Below are positions 38,216 through 46,748 of a stretch of DNA of 64,000 nucleotides, in pieces; within the stretch, counting starts at the first letter, position 1; every line of letters starts with the position of its first letter. Under the pieces are notes generated by a model, which made no database searches, had not been told where the DNA came from, and saw only the letters and a list, made by a program, of their open reading frames with translations. Source of the DNA: Rhodococcus oxybenzonivorans (GTDB lineage: Bacteria > Actinomycetota > Actinomycetes > Mycobacteriales > Mycobacteriaceae); contig NZ_CP021354.1 in assembly GCF_003130705.1 (NCBI RefSeq), forward strand, positions 3,658,001 through 3,722,000. Reading direction: 5' to 3'. A program made the position numbers and the translations under genes.

Positions 38216-38377
38216 GCACTTGACTCTGAACGCGCACCGGAGCCCCCGAATTCACCGACCAGCGACAATGGGTCGGGCTGTGGATGAGCGGCAGGTTGTG
38301 GACAAACGGGCAGCCGAGCCGGACGAATGCGCTGTGGACCCGCGCAGGGTGTCGGAGCCGTGTGCTATCTGCCGCGC

Positions 38378-39091
38378 TCAGCCTGCTCGAACCTTCTGCA
38401 CCGCTCTCGTGAACACGTCGTCGAGCGCCGAGGTGTCCGCCGTGGCGTGTCCGAAGGACATGAACGTTGCCGACACACGGACATCCCCTACCTGCGCGAT
38501 CAACGTCAGCATCGACTGCGTGACCTTGTCGCCGTCACTGCCGGATCGAACCGTGCGGCGCAGGGCCAGCGTGTCGTCCGCTCGAATCGGCGGGGCAGGC
38601 ATGATGTCGGTGGCGACCGTCGATTCGGCACCGCTGGCCGCTACGGTCATCTCACCGCAATTCGCCGTCTGCTGCTCGAGTTCGTCGAGCGGTGTGTCTG
38701 TCTTGGCGAGCTCGACCGTGATCGTCGACCGGCTCGCGTTGTCGGTGCCCACGGCCATCACCGTTCCGGTCGGTCCGTAGTCCTGGGTCGGCGGAGCACA
38801 CTCCGACGGATCGACGACGGCGTCCTGGGGAACACCCGTGAGATCCGGTGCGGCCATCGACACGGCGTGCGGCGGCAGCACGATCGCCTGATATTTGGAC
38901 GGGAAGTCGGACGGCTCCAACAACAGTGCCGACAAACCCCTGCCGGAGGGCACCCCGGCCGCGATGCTGCTGGAGGGCTGAGCCACACCCGGGACCTCGG
39001 TCGCGCACGACGCGAGCGCCCCGGCTACCGCGGCAAGCACAGCGACAGGAAGGAGGACCGCGCTTCGACTCGTCGTACGCCGCGAACTCAC
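38378..39091 (-). CDS. Predicted lipoprotein
   Basis: A 237-residue secreted protein. Basic SSRRTTSRSAV is followed by a hydrophobic segment (LLPVAVLAAVAGALASC) with lipobox LASC, so it should be lipidated at that Cys and displayed outside the membrane. The mature part has ALLLEPSDFPSKYQAIVLPP, a CAPP Cys and a NCGEM Cys that could pair, and ADTSALDDVFTRAVQKVRA at the end. It resembles sensor-like extracellular domains of actinobacteria; the ligand is unknown. GTG 39091 has GGGAGG eight bases upstream. The frame remains open to 39646, but the lipobox position supports the shorter form. Confidence 0.8.
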   Translation of the reverse strand: MSSRRTTSRSAVLLPVAVLAAVAGALASCATEVPGVAQPSSSIAAGVPSGRGLSALLLEPSDFPSKYQAIVLPPHAVSMAAPDLTGVPQDAVVDPSECAPPTQDYGPTGTVMAVGTDNASRSTITVELAKTDTPLDELEQQTANCGEMTVAASGAESTVATDIMPAPPIRADDTLALRRTVRSGSDGDKVTQSMLTLIAQVGDVRVSATFMSFGHATADTSALDDVFTRAVQKVRAG

Positions 39092-39265
39092 CGTCGACCT
39101 CCCGTACCGCTGCTGGCGGCTCGTCAACCGAGCCCTTTCCGCCACTCTGCCAGAAGTCCGCAGTGCCCTCGGGGAGGCAGAGCGTTCAACTTCGCGCGGG
39201 CGATGGGCCCGCGGATTCGGCACCTCGGTACCCGCGTCCACGCCTTTTTCCGAGAGGAGCTGCCA

Positions 39266-39451
39266 TTGTCCTGGGCGTATCGTGAAAAGATGAAGACCAA
39301 ATCGGTTCAATACGAGCTCGCCCGGCGATTGGCCGAGCGGGATCAACTGAACGTCGACATCCTCGAACTCGAGGGTCGGCTCGCACGAGCACAGCGCCGA
39401 CTTCACGAGTTGTCCACCGAAATCGCTTCGCTGGGGCACGTCGAGCACTGA
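39266..39451 (+). CDS. Small coiled-coil-like protein (hypothetical)
   Basis: A 61-residue reading frame: SWAYREKMKTKSVQYELARR, then LAERDQLNVDILELEGRLAR and AQRRLHELSTEIASLGHVEH. Leucines and isoleucines at heptad-like spacing suggest one long amphipathic helix or coiled coil. TTG 39266 has AGGAG six bases upstream; ATG 39290 would give 53 residues but has no ribosome-binding site. It lies between the divergent lipoprotein gene and the PAC2 gene. Composition is protein-like, and the antisense reading is not. I do not recognise a family. Confidence 0.5.
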   Translation: MSWAYREKMKTKSVQYELARRLAERDQLNVDILELEGRLARAQRRLHELSTEIASLGHVEH

Positions 39452-39679
39452 GTACCGCCCATCCGCCCAGGAGCGCGGATGCCGTTCGCGGCGACCTGCC
39501 CACACCACGCTGGGCATGGGAGCTCGCTGTGGGCGAACACGGAAACGGGGTACACGGGAATTATCCGTTGCCTTCGAGGCGTTCCCCCGAAGCAGACCTC
39601 CGCGAAGAATGTCCGACGTATCGATGCCGGAGACGATAGGGGACACTGGAGGTCACGCACGAAGGAGATGAGGTCTGTG

Positions 39680-40648
39680 ATGGACGAACAGTCGAAGATG
39701 TACGAGCTGGAGTTTCCCGCACCGCAGCTGTCCTCCGCGGACGGGCAGGGACCGGTGCTGATCCACGGGCTCGAAGGTTTCTCCGACGCGGGCCACGCCG
39801 TCAAACTCGCCACAACGCACCTCAGGGAGAGCCTCGAGAGCGAATTGGTTGCCTCCTTCGCGGTGGACGAACTGGTCGACTATCGCTCACGTCGCCCGAC
39901 CATGACCTTCAAGTCCGACCACTTCTCGGACTACGACCAGCCGGAACTGAATCTGTATGCCCTGAAGGACACGACAGGGACCCCCTTCCTTCTGCTGGCC
40001 GGAATGGAGCCCGACCTGCGGTGGGAACGCTTCACCACGGCGGTGCGCCTGCTGGCGGAACAACTCGGTGTCCGGCGCACAGTGGGTATCAATGCGATCC
40101 CGATGGCGATTCCGCATACTCGGCCGCTGGGAGTGACTGCTCATTCGACCAACAAGGAATTGATCAAGGACCACCAGCGCTGGGCCGGCGAACTTCAGGT
40201 ACCCGGCAGCGCGTCGTCGTTGATCGAGTTACGGATGGCGCAGCACGGTCACGAATCGATCGGGTTTTCCGTTCACGTTCCGCACTACCTTGCGCAGACC
40301 GACTACCCGGGGGCGGCTGAAACCCTCCTCGAGAATGTTAGTGAGGTCACAGATCTCCAGCTGCCCCTCAACGCGCTCGGCGAGGCAGCCGCACGGGTGA
40401 AGGAACAGGTCGACGAGCACATCGCGGGTAACGAAGAGGTCCAAACCGTGGTTCATGCCCTCGAGCGTCAGTACGATGCCTACGTAACGGCCCAGGAGCA
40501 GCAGTCGAGCCTCCTGGCCAGCGAGGAAGACCTTCCGAGCGGGGACGAATTGGGGGCCGAATTCGAGCGCTTCCTTGCCGAGCAAGCGCAGCAGGACGGC
40601 CATGGAGAGCGGTCCGATGGCGAGTCCGGAACAGCGAGCGGAGCCTGA
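39680..40648 (+). CDS. PAC2 family protein
   Basis: A 322-residue protein, counterpart of Rv2714, of the PAC2 (proteasome assembly chaperone 2-like) superfamily. Core: VLIHGLEGFSDAGHAVKLAT, DELVDYRSRRPTMTF, PFLLLAGMEPDLRWERFTTA, RTVGINAIPMAIPHTRP and IGFSVHVPHYLAQTDYPGAA. A C-terminal helical and acidic tail follows. Actinobacteria have proteasomes, but a role in their assembly is unproven for this family. ATG 39680 follows GATGAGGTCTGTG; ATG 39668 four codons earlier sits directly behind AAGGAG and is less likely. The next gene on the strand is a hydrolase after 145 bp. Confidence 0.87.
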   Translation: MDEQSKMYELEFPAPQLSSADGQGPVLIHGLEGFSDAGHAVKLATTHLRESLESELVASFAVDELVDYRSRRPTMTFKSDHFSDYDQPELNLYALKDTTGTPFLLLAGMEPDLRWERFTTAVRLLAEQLGVRRTVGINAIPMAIPHTRPLGVTAHSTNKELIKDHQRWAGELQVPGSASSLIELRMAQHGHESIGFSVHVPHYLAQTDYPGAAETLLENVSEVTDLQLPLNALGEAAARVKEQVDEHIAGNEEVQTVVHALERQYDAYVTAQEQQSSLLASEEDLPSGDELGAEFERFLAEQAQQDGHGERSDGESGTASGA

Positions 40649-40793
40649 CGGAAAGGCGGCTGTGCGGCCGCCACCCGGTGGCTGTGCGACCGCCCTGATC
40701 AGTTGTTCACCGGACGCCCGTGCAATAGCGTCGAACCGAAGCGGATGATTGAGAGGTCAACATTCGGGAAGTTCACCTAGTTCAGGAGGCGAC

Positions 40794-41831
40794 ATGAGCG
40801 ACACTCGCATTCGTAAGCTCAGGCCTGTTCCCGACGCCGAAACCCGCATGATGTTTCGCACCATCCACGGATACCGTCGCGCGTTCCGCATGGCCGGTGA
40901 GGGCCCCGCCCTCCTACTGATCCATGGAATCGGGGACAACTCGTCCACCTGGACCGAGATCATCCCGCATCTGGCCCGCAACTACACAGTCATCGCACCG
41001 GACCTTCTCGGTCACGGACGCTCCGACAAGCCCCGCGCCGACTACTCCGTGGCGGCCTACGCCAACGGCATGCGCGATTTACTCTCGACCCTCGGCATCG
41101 ACAACGTCACCGTCATCGGGCACTCACTCGGTGGCGGAGTCGCCATGCAGTTCGCCTACCAGTTCCCGCAGATGGTCGACCGTTTGGTCCTGGTCTCTGC
41201 CGGCGGCGTCACCAAGGACGTCCATCCCCTACTCCGCCTCGCGTCGGTCCCGATCCTGAACGAGGCCCTCAAACTGCTGCGCATTCCCGGGGCAATGCCG
41301 ACGGTCCGGCTGCTCGGCAATGCGATCGGCCAGCTCAACGGAACCAGGCTCCGCCCCGGCGCCATCCTGCACGACACCCCGGATCTCGTCCGCGTGCTCG
41401 CCGAGCTCTACGACCCCACGGCGTACGAGGCGTACCTACGCACGCTGCGCGCAGTCGTCGACTGGCGCGGTCAGGTGGTCACCATGCTCGACCGGTGTTA
41501 CCTGACCGAGAACCTCCCGGTGCAACTCATCTGGGGCGACCAGGATGCGGTCATCCCGGTCGCTCACGCCCACCTCGCTCATGCCGCCATGCCGGGTTCA
41601 CACCTCGAGATCTTTCGCGGTGCCGGTCACTTCCCGTTCCGGGACGACCCGATGCGCTTTCTGCGCACCATCGAGAAGTTCCTCGCCGGCACTCGTCCGC
41701 TGGCATTCGACGAAGCCAGATGGCGGCAGATGTTGATTTCCGGTGTCGGCGAGGGAACGATCACCGGCAGTGCGTCCACCCGAATGGCTGTTCTCGACGC
41801 CATGGGTTCCGACGAACGCAGCGCGACATAG
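40794..41831 (+). CDS. Alpha/beta hydrolase
   Basis: A 345-residue hydrolase, counterpart of Rv2715. HGIGDNSSTW forms the oxyanion loop, VIGHSLGGGVAMQFAYQFP the nucleophile elbow with catalytic Ser, LIWGDQDAVIPVAHAHLAH the acid, and GAGHFPFRDDP the catalytic His. The C-terminal 60 residues extend past the fold. The substrate is unknown; similarity to meta-cleavage product hydrolases and lipases is only at fold level. ATG 40794 has AGGAGG six bases upstream. The Ski2-like helicase gene follows 40 bp later on the same strand but has its own leaderless promoter box. Confidence 0.9.
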   Translation: MSDTRIRKLRPVPDAETRMMFRTIHGYRRAFRMAGEGPALLLIHGIGDNSSTWTEIIPHLARNYTVIAPDLLGHGRSDKPRADYSVAAYANGMRDLLSTLGIDNVTVIGHSLGGGVAMQFAYQFPQMVDRLVLVSAGGVTKDVHPLLRLASVPILNEALKLLRIPGAMPTVRLLGNAIGQLNGTRLRPGAILHDTPDLVRVLAELYDPTAYEAYLRTLRAVVDWRGQVVTMLDRCYLTENLPVQLIWGDQDAVIPVAHAHLAHAAMPGSHLEIFRGAGHFPFRDDPMRFLRTIEKFLAGTRPLAFDEARWRQMLISGVGEGTITGSASTRMAVLDAMGSDERSAT

Positions 41832-41859
41832 GCGCGAGAGCGGCGTACTGCTGTACGGC

Positions 41860-41865
41860 TAGCCT
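41860..41865 (+). promoter_or_regulatory. -10 box of a probable leaderless helicase promoter
   Basis: TAGCCT lies exactly 6 bases before GTG 41872, predicting transcription to start on the GTG. No ribosome-binding site is visible. Confidence 0.6.
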
Positions 41866-41871
41866 GTAGCA

Positions 41872-44376
41872 GTGCTTCTTCCCGACCTTCTCCCCGAAGA
41901 CGCGGATCCTGATTCCGTTTTCGACGCCTTCACCTCGTGGACCGAAGATCGAGGTCTGCGGCTCTATCCCGCCCAAGAAGAGTCGATCATGGAGCTCGTC
42001 TCCGGCGCCAATGTGATCCTGGCGACGCCCACCGGATCCGGCAAGTCGATGGTCGCGGTCGGTGCGCACTTTTTTGCCATGGCCACCGGGAAGCGCACCT
42101 TCTACACCGCGCCCATCAAGGCCCTGGTGAGCGAGAAGTTCTTCGCGCTCTGTGAGGTGTTCGGCGCGGAGAATGTCGGAATGATGACCGGTGACGCCGC
42201 CGTCAACTCCCGGGCGCCCATCATCTGCGCGACTGCAGAAATCGTCGCGAATCTTGCGCTACGTGAGGGACCCGACTCCGACATCGGGCAAGTCGTGATG
42301 GACGAGTTCCACTTCTATTCCGAGCCGGATCGCGGCTGGGCGTGGCAGGTGCCCCTCATCGAACTCCCCCACGCCCAGTTCCTCTTGATGTCGGCCACCT
42401 TGGGTGAGGTCGACTTCTTCTCCACCGACCTCACGAGGCGCACGGGCAGGCCTACCACCGTCGTCGCCGGTACCGAGCGACCCGTCCCGCTGATGTTCTC
42501 GTATGCGACCACCCCGGTGAGCGAGACCATCGAAGAACTGGTGACCACCAATCAGGCTCCCGTATACGTCGTGCACTTCACCCAGGCCGCGGCGCTCGAA
42601 CGTGCCCAAGCGCTGACCAGTGTGAACTTCTGTTCCCGCGCCGAAAAGGATGCCATCGCCGAGGCACTCGGCGGCTTCCGTTTCACCACCGGCTTCGGCA
42701 AGACCCTCTCCCGCCTCGTGCGGCACGGTATCGGTGTGCACCATGCGGGGATGCTGCCCAAGTACCGCAGGCTGATCGAGAAGCTGGCCCAGGACGGACT
42801 GCTCAAAGTGATCTGTGGCACCGACACACTGGGGGTGGGCATCAACGTGCCCATCCGCACCGTGCTCCTCACCGGCCTGACCAAGTTCGACGGCAGCCGC
42901 ACGCGTCACCTGCGTGCGCGCGAATTCCATCAGATCGCGGGACGTGCCGGCCGAGCCGGGTACGACACCCTCGGCACCGTCGTGGTCCAGGCCCCCGAGC
43001 ACGAGGTCGAGAACCTGCGGGCACTGGCCAAAGCCGGCGACGACCCGAAGAAACGTAGGAAGGTCCAGCGTAAGAAGGCGCCGGACGGATTCGTTTCGTG
43101 GAGCGAGGCCACGTTCGACCGCCTCGTCGCAGCCTCACCCGAGCCGTTGATCTCACGGTTCTCGGTATCGAATTCCATGCTGCTCAATGTCATCGCGCGA
43201 CCCGGCAATTGTTTCGCCTCGATGCGGCATCTCCTCGAGGACAACCACGAGTCGCGGCCCGCGCAGCGTAAGCACATCTTGAAGGCACTGTCGCTGTATC
43301 GCGGGTTGATCGACGCCGGCATCGTGCAGCGGCTGGACGAACCTGATGCCGATGGGCGGATGGCCCGCCTCACGATGGAACTGCAACGGGACTTCGCTCT
43401 CAACCAACCGTTGTCGACATTCGCGCTCGCGACGCTGGAACTACTCGACGCGGAGTCGGAATCCTATGCGCTCGACGTTGTCTCGGTCATCGAGTCGACC
43501 CTCGACGACCCGCGGCAGGTACTCATGGCGCAGCAGCATGCCGCCCGCGGCGAGGCTGTGGCGCAGATGAAGGCGGACGGAATCGAGTACGACGAGCGCA
43601 TGGAACTCCTCGAGGAGGTCACGTGGCCGAAGCCGTTGTCCGATGTACTGTTCCCGGCGTTCGAGATGTATCGCGGTGGGCACCCGTGGATTTCGGAGTT
43701 TGCGCTGTCACCCAAGTCGGTGGTCCGCGACATGGTCGAGCGGGCAATGACCTTCGCCGAGCTCGTCAGCCACTACGGACTGGCACGGTCCGAGGGACTG
43801 GTCCTGCGCTACCTCGCCGACGCCTATCGCGCCTTGCGGCAGACGGTTCCGACGGAAGCTCGGACGGAAGAACTCGACGATCTCATCGAGTGGCTGGGTG
43901 AACTCATCCGCCAGGTGGATTCCAGCCTGCTCGACGAGTGGGAATCACTTACCGATCCGGGCGCGGAAGGTGACGTTCAGCAGGTCGCGTTCGGTGCCGA
44001 CGTCCCACGACCCATTTCCGCCAACGAACGTGCCTTCCGGGTGATGGTGCGCAATGCGATGTTCCGGCGCATCGAGCTGGCGTCACGGCGACGGTGGTCC
44101 GAGCTCGAGGCGCTCGGCGACGGCATCGACGCGTACGAGTGGGAAGAACAGCTCCTCCCCTACTTCGACGAGTACTCCACCGTGGGCACCGGACCCTCCG
44201 CGCGTGGACCCCAGCTCTTCCAGGTGGAGGTGGCCCCCGAGTTCTGGCGCGTGCGTCAGGTCCTCGAGGACCCGCAGGGCGATCACGGCTGGGCCTTGAC
44301 CGCCGTCGTCGATCTCCCCGAGTCCGATGCCGCCGGAGAAGTGGTGTTCGACGAACTCAGCATCGTCGAGGGCTAG
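41872..44376 (+). CDS. Ski2/Mtr4-like DEAD/DEAH helicase with DUF3516
   Basis: An 834-residue RNA helicase of the Ski2-like class. Walker A ILATPTGSGKSMVAVGAHFF (about 47-66), FYTAPIKALVSEKFFALCE, motif II DEFH at 144-147, MSATLGEV, and second-domain motifs ICGTDTLGVGINVPIRTVLL and HQIAGRAGRAGYDTLGTVVV. The C-terminal half (from about 430) is the actinobacterial DUF3516 region, where eukaryotic relatives carry winged-helix and ratchet domains. A role in RNA decay or rRNA processing is likely but inferred. GTG 41872 is placed by the leaderless -10 box. It nearly touches the convergent DUF5997 gene (4 bp). Confidence 0.9.
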   Translation: MLLPDLLPEDADPDSVFDAFTSWTEDRGLRLYPAQEESIMELVSGANVILATPTGSGKSMVAVGAHFFAMATGKRTFYTAPIKALVSEKFFALCEVFGAENVGMMTGDAAVNSRAPIICATAEIVANLALREGPDSDIGQVVMDEFHFYSEPDRGWAWQVPLIELPHAQFLLMSATLGEVDFFSTDLTRRTGRPTTVVAGTERPVPLMFSYATTPVSETIEELVTTNQAPVYVVHFTQAAALERAQALTSVNFCSRAEKDAIAEALGGFRFTTGFGKTLSRLVRHGIGVHHAGMLPKYRRLIEKLAQDGLLKVICGTDTLGVGINVPIRTVLLTGLTKFDGSRTRHLRAREFHQIAGRAGRAGYDTLGTVVVQAPEHEVENLRALAKAGDDPKKRRKVQRKKAPDGFVSWSEATFDRLVAASPEPLISRFSVSNSMLLNVIARPGNCFASMRHLLEDNHESRPAQRKHILKALSLYRGLIDAGIVQRLDEPDADGRMARLTMELQRDFALNQPLSTFALATLELLDAESESYALDVVSVIESTLDDPRQVLMAQQHAARGEAVAQMKADGIEYDERMELLEEVTWPKPLSDVLFPAFEMYRGGHPWISEFALSPKSVVRDMVERAMTFAELVSHYGLARSEGLVLRYLADAYRALRQTVPTEARTEELDDLIEWLGELIRQVDSSLLDEWESLTDPGAEGDVQQVAFGADVPRPISANERAFRVMVRNAMFRRIELASRRRWSELEALGDGIDAYEWEEQLLPYFDEYSTVGTGPSARGPQLFQVEVAPEFWRVRQVLEDPQGDHGWALTAVVDLPESDAAGEVVFDELSIVEG

Positions 44377-44380
44377 CGGT

Positions 44381-44785
44381 TCACGAACGTCGTTTCCGGG
44401 GCTGATCGCGTCGTGCCGCCTTCTTCTCCTTGATACGCACGGCCTCCTGCCGAACCTCGGCCTGGGTGGCGCGCTCCTGCTGCAACCACTCCGGCCGATC
44501 CGCCATGAGGCTGTCGATCTCCTCGGTGGTGAGGGCCTCGGTGACCCCGCCACGCGCGAGGCCCGCGATGGAGACCCCCAGCTTCGCCGCGACCACGGAA
44601 CGCGGGTGCGGGCCGTTGCGCCGCAGTTCGAGCAACCACTCGGGCGGATCGGACTGCAGCGCGGTGAGCTCGTCGCGGGACACGACACCCTCCTGGAACT
44701 CGGCAGGTGTGGCTTCGAGGTACACACCCAGCTTCTTCGCCGCGGTTGCCGGCTTCATCGTCTGGGTGCTCTTGTGCGACGTCAT
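44381..44785 (-). CDS. DUF5997 family protein
   Basis: A 134-residue small basic protein. The core is KPATAAKKLGVYLEATPAEF, VVSRDELTALQSDPPEWLLE and ALTTEEIDSLMADRPEWLQQ, with two similar DxPPEWL/DRPEWL segments suggesting an internal repeat of helix-turn elements. The C-terminus is strongly basic (RIKEKKAARRDQPRKRR), suitable for nucleic acid binding. Function unknown. ATG 44785 lies within the first long conserved block. It diverges, 58 bp apart, from the LysR effector-domain gene, and such pairs recur in actinobacteria as far as I recall, hinting at linked function. Confidence 0.82.
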   Translation of the reverse strand: MTSHKSTQTMKPATAAKKLGVYLEATPAEFQEGVVSRDELTALQSDPPEWLLELRRNGPHPRSVVAAKLGVSIAGLARGGVTEALTTEEIDSLMADRPEWLQQERATQAEVRQEAVRIKEKKAARRDQPRKRRS

Positions 44786-44831
44786 GGTGCCAAGAGTAAC
44801 GAGGATGCGCAGTGGTTCCGACCACGGCCGG

Positions 44832-44837
44832 TAGCCT
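44832..44837 (+). promoter_or_regulatory. -10 box of a probable leaderless promoter for the LysR-effector gene
   Basis: TAGCCT is followed by GACGGA and then GTG 44844. It falls in the 58-bp divergent spacer with the DUF5997 gene, so the two promoters must overlap. Confidence 0.6.
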
Positions 44838-44843
44838 GACGGA

Positions 44844-45590
44844 GTGACAGACGCGGTAGTGCCCCCTTCGTTCCGCCTTGCGTACGTCCCGGGGGTGACA
44901 CCCACCAAGTGGATCCGGATCTGGAACGAGCGGATGCCCGACGTACCCCTCACCCTGATTGCGCTGTCCGCGGCCGACGCGCCGGCAGCTCTGCGAGACG
45001 GCGAGGTGGACGCCGGGCTCGTCCGGGTGCCGATCGACGGGGAAGGCCTCAGCGCCATCCCCCTCTATGCCGAGACCCCCGTCGTCGTCATCCCCCGAGA
45101 GCATGTGGTGGCAGCGGTGGACGAGATCGCCGTGGAGGACCTTGCGGACGACGTCGTGCTGCATCCCCTCGACGACATTCTCGAATGGGCAAAATTGCCC
45201 GGAGTACCGGCGAAGGAGCGTCCGGCCACGACGGCGGATGCGATCGAACTGGTGGCGGCCGGAGTGGGCCTCGTCGTCGTACCGCAGTCGCTGGCCCGGC
45301 TGCATCACCGTAAGGATCTGACGTTCCGGCCGGTGACCGACGGCCCCGAGTCGCGGATCGCCCTGTCGTGGCACGAGGATCGGAAAACGGAACTGGTCGA
45401 GGAGTTCATCGGAATCGTGCGCGGGCGCACGGTCAACAGTTCGCGAGGGCGTCCACCGGCCGAGCCGGTGAAGAAGAAACGTCCGGAACCCGGCGCTACG
45501 CGGCAGCAGCGGGCAGCCGGGAACAAGAATGCCCGTGGAGGTTCGGGGAAGCGCGGTGGCAGCCGCGGGAAACCTCGCCGCCGGTCGTGA
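44844..45590 (+). CDS. LysR-type effector domain protein without HTH, with basic tail
   Basis: A 248-residue protein. Residues about 10-190 match a LysR substrate-binding domain (FRLAYVPGVTPTKWIRIWNE, LRDGEVDAGLVRVPIDGEGL, LYAETPVVVIPREHVVAAVD, AIELVAAGVGLVVVPQSLAR). No winged HTH precedes it; the domain starts about 10 residues from the N-terminus. The last 50 residues are Arg/Lys/Gly-rich and probably disordered (KKKRPEPGATRQQRAAG, GKRGGSRGKPRRR), a likely nucleic-acid contact. It may sense a small molecule and act with the divergent DUF5997 protein (inference). GTG 44844 is fixed by the leaderless box. It converges on oxyR. Confidence 0.82.
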   Translation: MTDAVVPPSFRLAYVPGVTPTKWIRIWNERMPDVPLTLIALSAADAPAALRDGEVDAGLVRVPIDGEGLSAIPLYAETPVVVIPREHVVAAVDEIAVEDLADDVVLHPLDDILEWAKLPGVPAKERPATTADAIELVAAGVGLVVVPQSLARLHHRKDLTFRPVTDGPESRIALSWHEDRKTELVEEFIGIVRGRTVNSSRGRPPAEPVKKKRPEPGATRQQRAAGNKNARGGSGKRGGSRGKPRRRS

Positions 45591-45619
45591 GTTCGCGCCG
45601 GGGTCTCAGTCCCGAGCAG

Positions 45620-45640
45620 TGAGCCGCCGTCGGCGGCTCA
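45620..45640. terminator. Hairpin between the LysR-effector gene and oxyR
   Basis: A 9-bp stem (45620-45628 with 45632-45640, loop GTC) overlaps the last bases of oxyR including its stop. It is short but GC-rich and lies between convergent genes. Confidence 0.5.
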
Positions 45641-46561
45641 GTGTGAAGTAGTGACCGGGGCCGAGTTCGTGAGCAGGGCCGCCAGCTGCCCGTAGTCTTC
45701 GGCGCGCGCACTCGACGAGCGGAAGACGAGTCCGATCGTCCGGCCCGGAGCGGGGGCGGCAAAGCGTGCGGTGGCCAAGGGGCCGCGCCCGATCTCTACC
45801 CGCACGGCACACTCGGGGACCAGCGTCACCCCGAGCCCGCCAGCAACGCACTGGACCACCGTCGACAGCGACGTCGCGCGGGTGTCGCCCGCCATAGGCT
45901 GGACATCCGCCGATCTGCAGAGGTCGAGGGTCTGGTCCCGCAAACAGTGACCTTCGTCGAGGAGCAGGAGCGGCAACGCACCCAGCACCGAGGGCGAGAT
46001 ACCCGTATGTCCGGCCAGCTCATGCCCTTCGGGCACGACCATCACGAAGTCTTCTGTGTACAACGGTATTTCGGTGAGCCCGGCCGCGCCGCTGGGCAGT
46101 GCCATCACCGCGACGTCGAGCGAGCCGGTGCGCAGTGATTCGAGAAGGCGCGCAGTCTGATCCTCGATCACCTGTGGTTCCAGAGCGGGCATGTCCTGCC
46201 GGAGGGCCGGCAGCAATGCGGGCAACACGTACGGGGCCACAGTGGGGATCAGTCCGATCCGTAGCGGTCCGGTGAGCCGCTCCCCCACGCCCGCCGCCGT
46301 CGCGACGAAACCATCGGTGGCTTCGAGGATGACCTTCGCCTGGCCGAGCAGTCTCTCACCGGCTGTGGTCACGAGAACCCGGCGGGTACTGCGTTCGATC
46401 AGCTGTACGCCGAGGCCGCTTTCGAGGGCGGCGAGGGACTGGGAGAGTGTGGGTTGGCTCACACTCAAACGTGTAGCCGCAGTGCCGAAATGGCGGTGTT
46501 CGGCCACCGCGACGAACGCACGCAGCTGCGACAGTGTGGGTTGATAACTCTGATCAGCCAT
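45638..46561 (-). CDS. oxyR: Peroxide-sensing LysR regulator OxyR
   Basis: A 307-residue LysR regulator. The N-terminal HTH is FGTAATRLSVSQPTLSQSLA; the effector domain has the redox pair C206 and C215 (DEGHCLRDQTLDLCRS), the same 9-residue spacing as C199/C208 in E. coli OxyR. Oxidation by H2O2 forms the disulfide and changes DNA binding. It diverges from ahpC-ahpD; the 187-bp spacer should hold the operator. OxyR is intact here, unlike the inactivated oxyR of M. tuberculosis. ATG 46561 is the only good start. Confidence 0.95.
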   Translation of the reverse strand: MADQSYQPTLSQLRAFVAVAEHRHFGTAATRLSVSQPTLSQSLAALESGLGVQLIERSTRRVLVTTAGERLLGQAKVILEATDGFVATAAGVGERLTGPLRIGLIPTVAPYVLPALLPALRQDMPALEPQVIEDQTARLLESLRTGSLDVAVMALPSGAAGLTEIPLYTEDFVMVVPEGHELAGHTGISPSVLGALPLLLLDEGHCLRDQTLDLCRSADVQPMAGDTRATSLSTVVQCVAGGLGVTLVPECAVRVEIGRGPLATARFAAPAPGRTIGLVFRSSSARAEDYGQLAALLTNSAPVTTSH

Positions 46562-46589
46562 GCCTATCAGTGTAGAGACATCTATCGGC
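46562..46589. promoter_or_regulatory. Candidate OxyR operator in the oxyR-ahpC spacer
   Basis: GCCTATCAG (46562-46570) and CTATCGGC (46582-46589) form an imperfect inverted repeat separated by 11 bp, with the ATC/GAT cores typical of actinobacterial OxyR sites. It abuts the oxyR start codon, so it would serve autoregulation and activation of ahpC. Assignment is by pattern and position only. Confidence 0.5.
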
Positions 46590-46748
46590 TTTACCTTTCA
46601 GCCGGTTTCGTGCAGAATGGAATCACACCAGAAAACGCGGGTGCACGACCTTCGTGCCACCCGCTTCCGGTACCGAAACCCTCAACTGCGCCTTCGGGTG
46701 TGGTTGCACTGCGTTCGACGTGTTCACAAGACAAGTAGGAGGACGAAT

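Noticed and set aside
38327..39451. 374-codon plus-strand frame
   Set aside because: Its first 300 codons are antisense to the lipoprotein gene and not protein-like; only the last 61 codons look real and are reported separately.
45591..45637. Small gene between the LysR-effector gene and oxyR
   Set aside because: Only 47 bp and occupied by a hairpin; no start codon with a ribosome-binding site.
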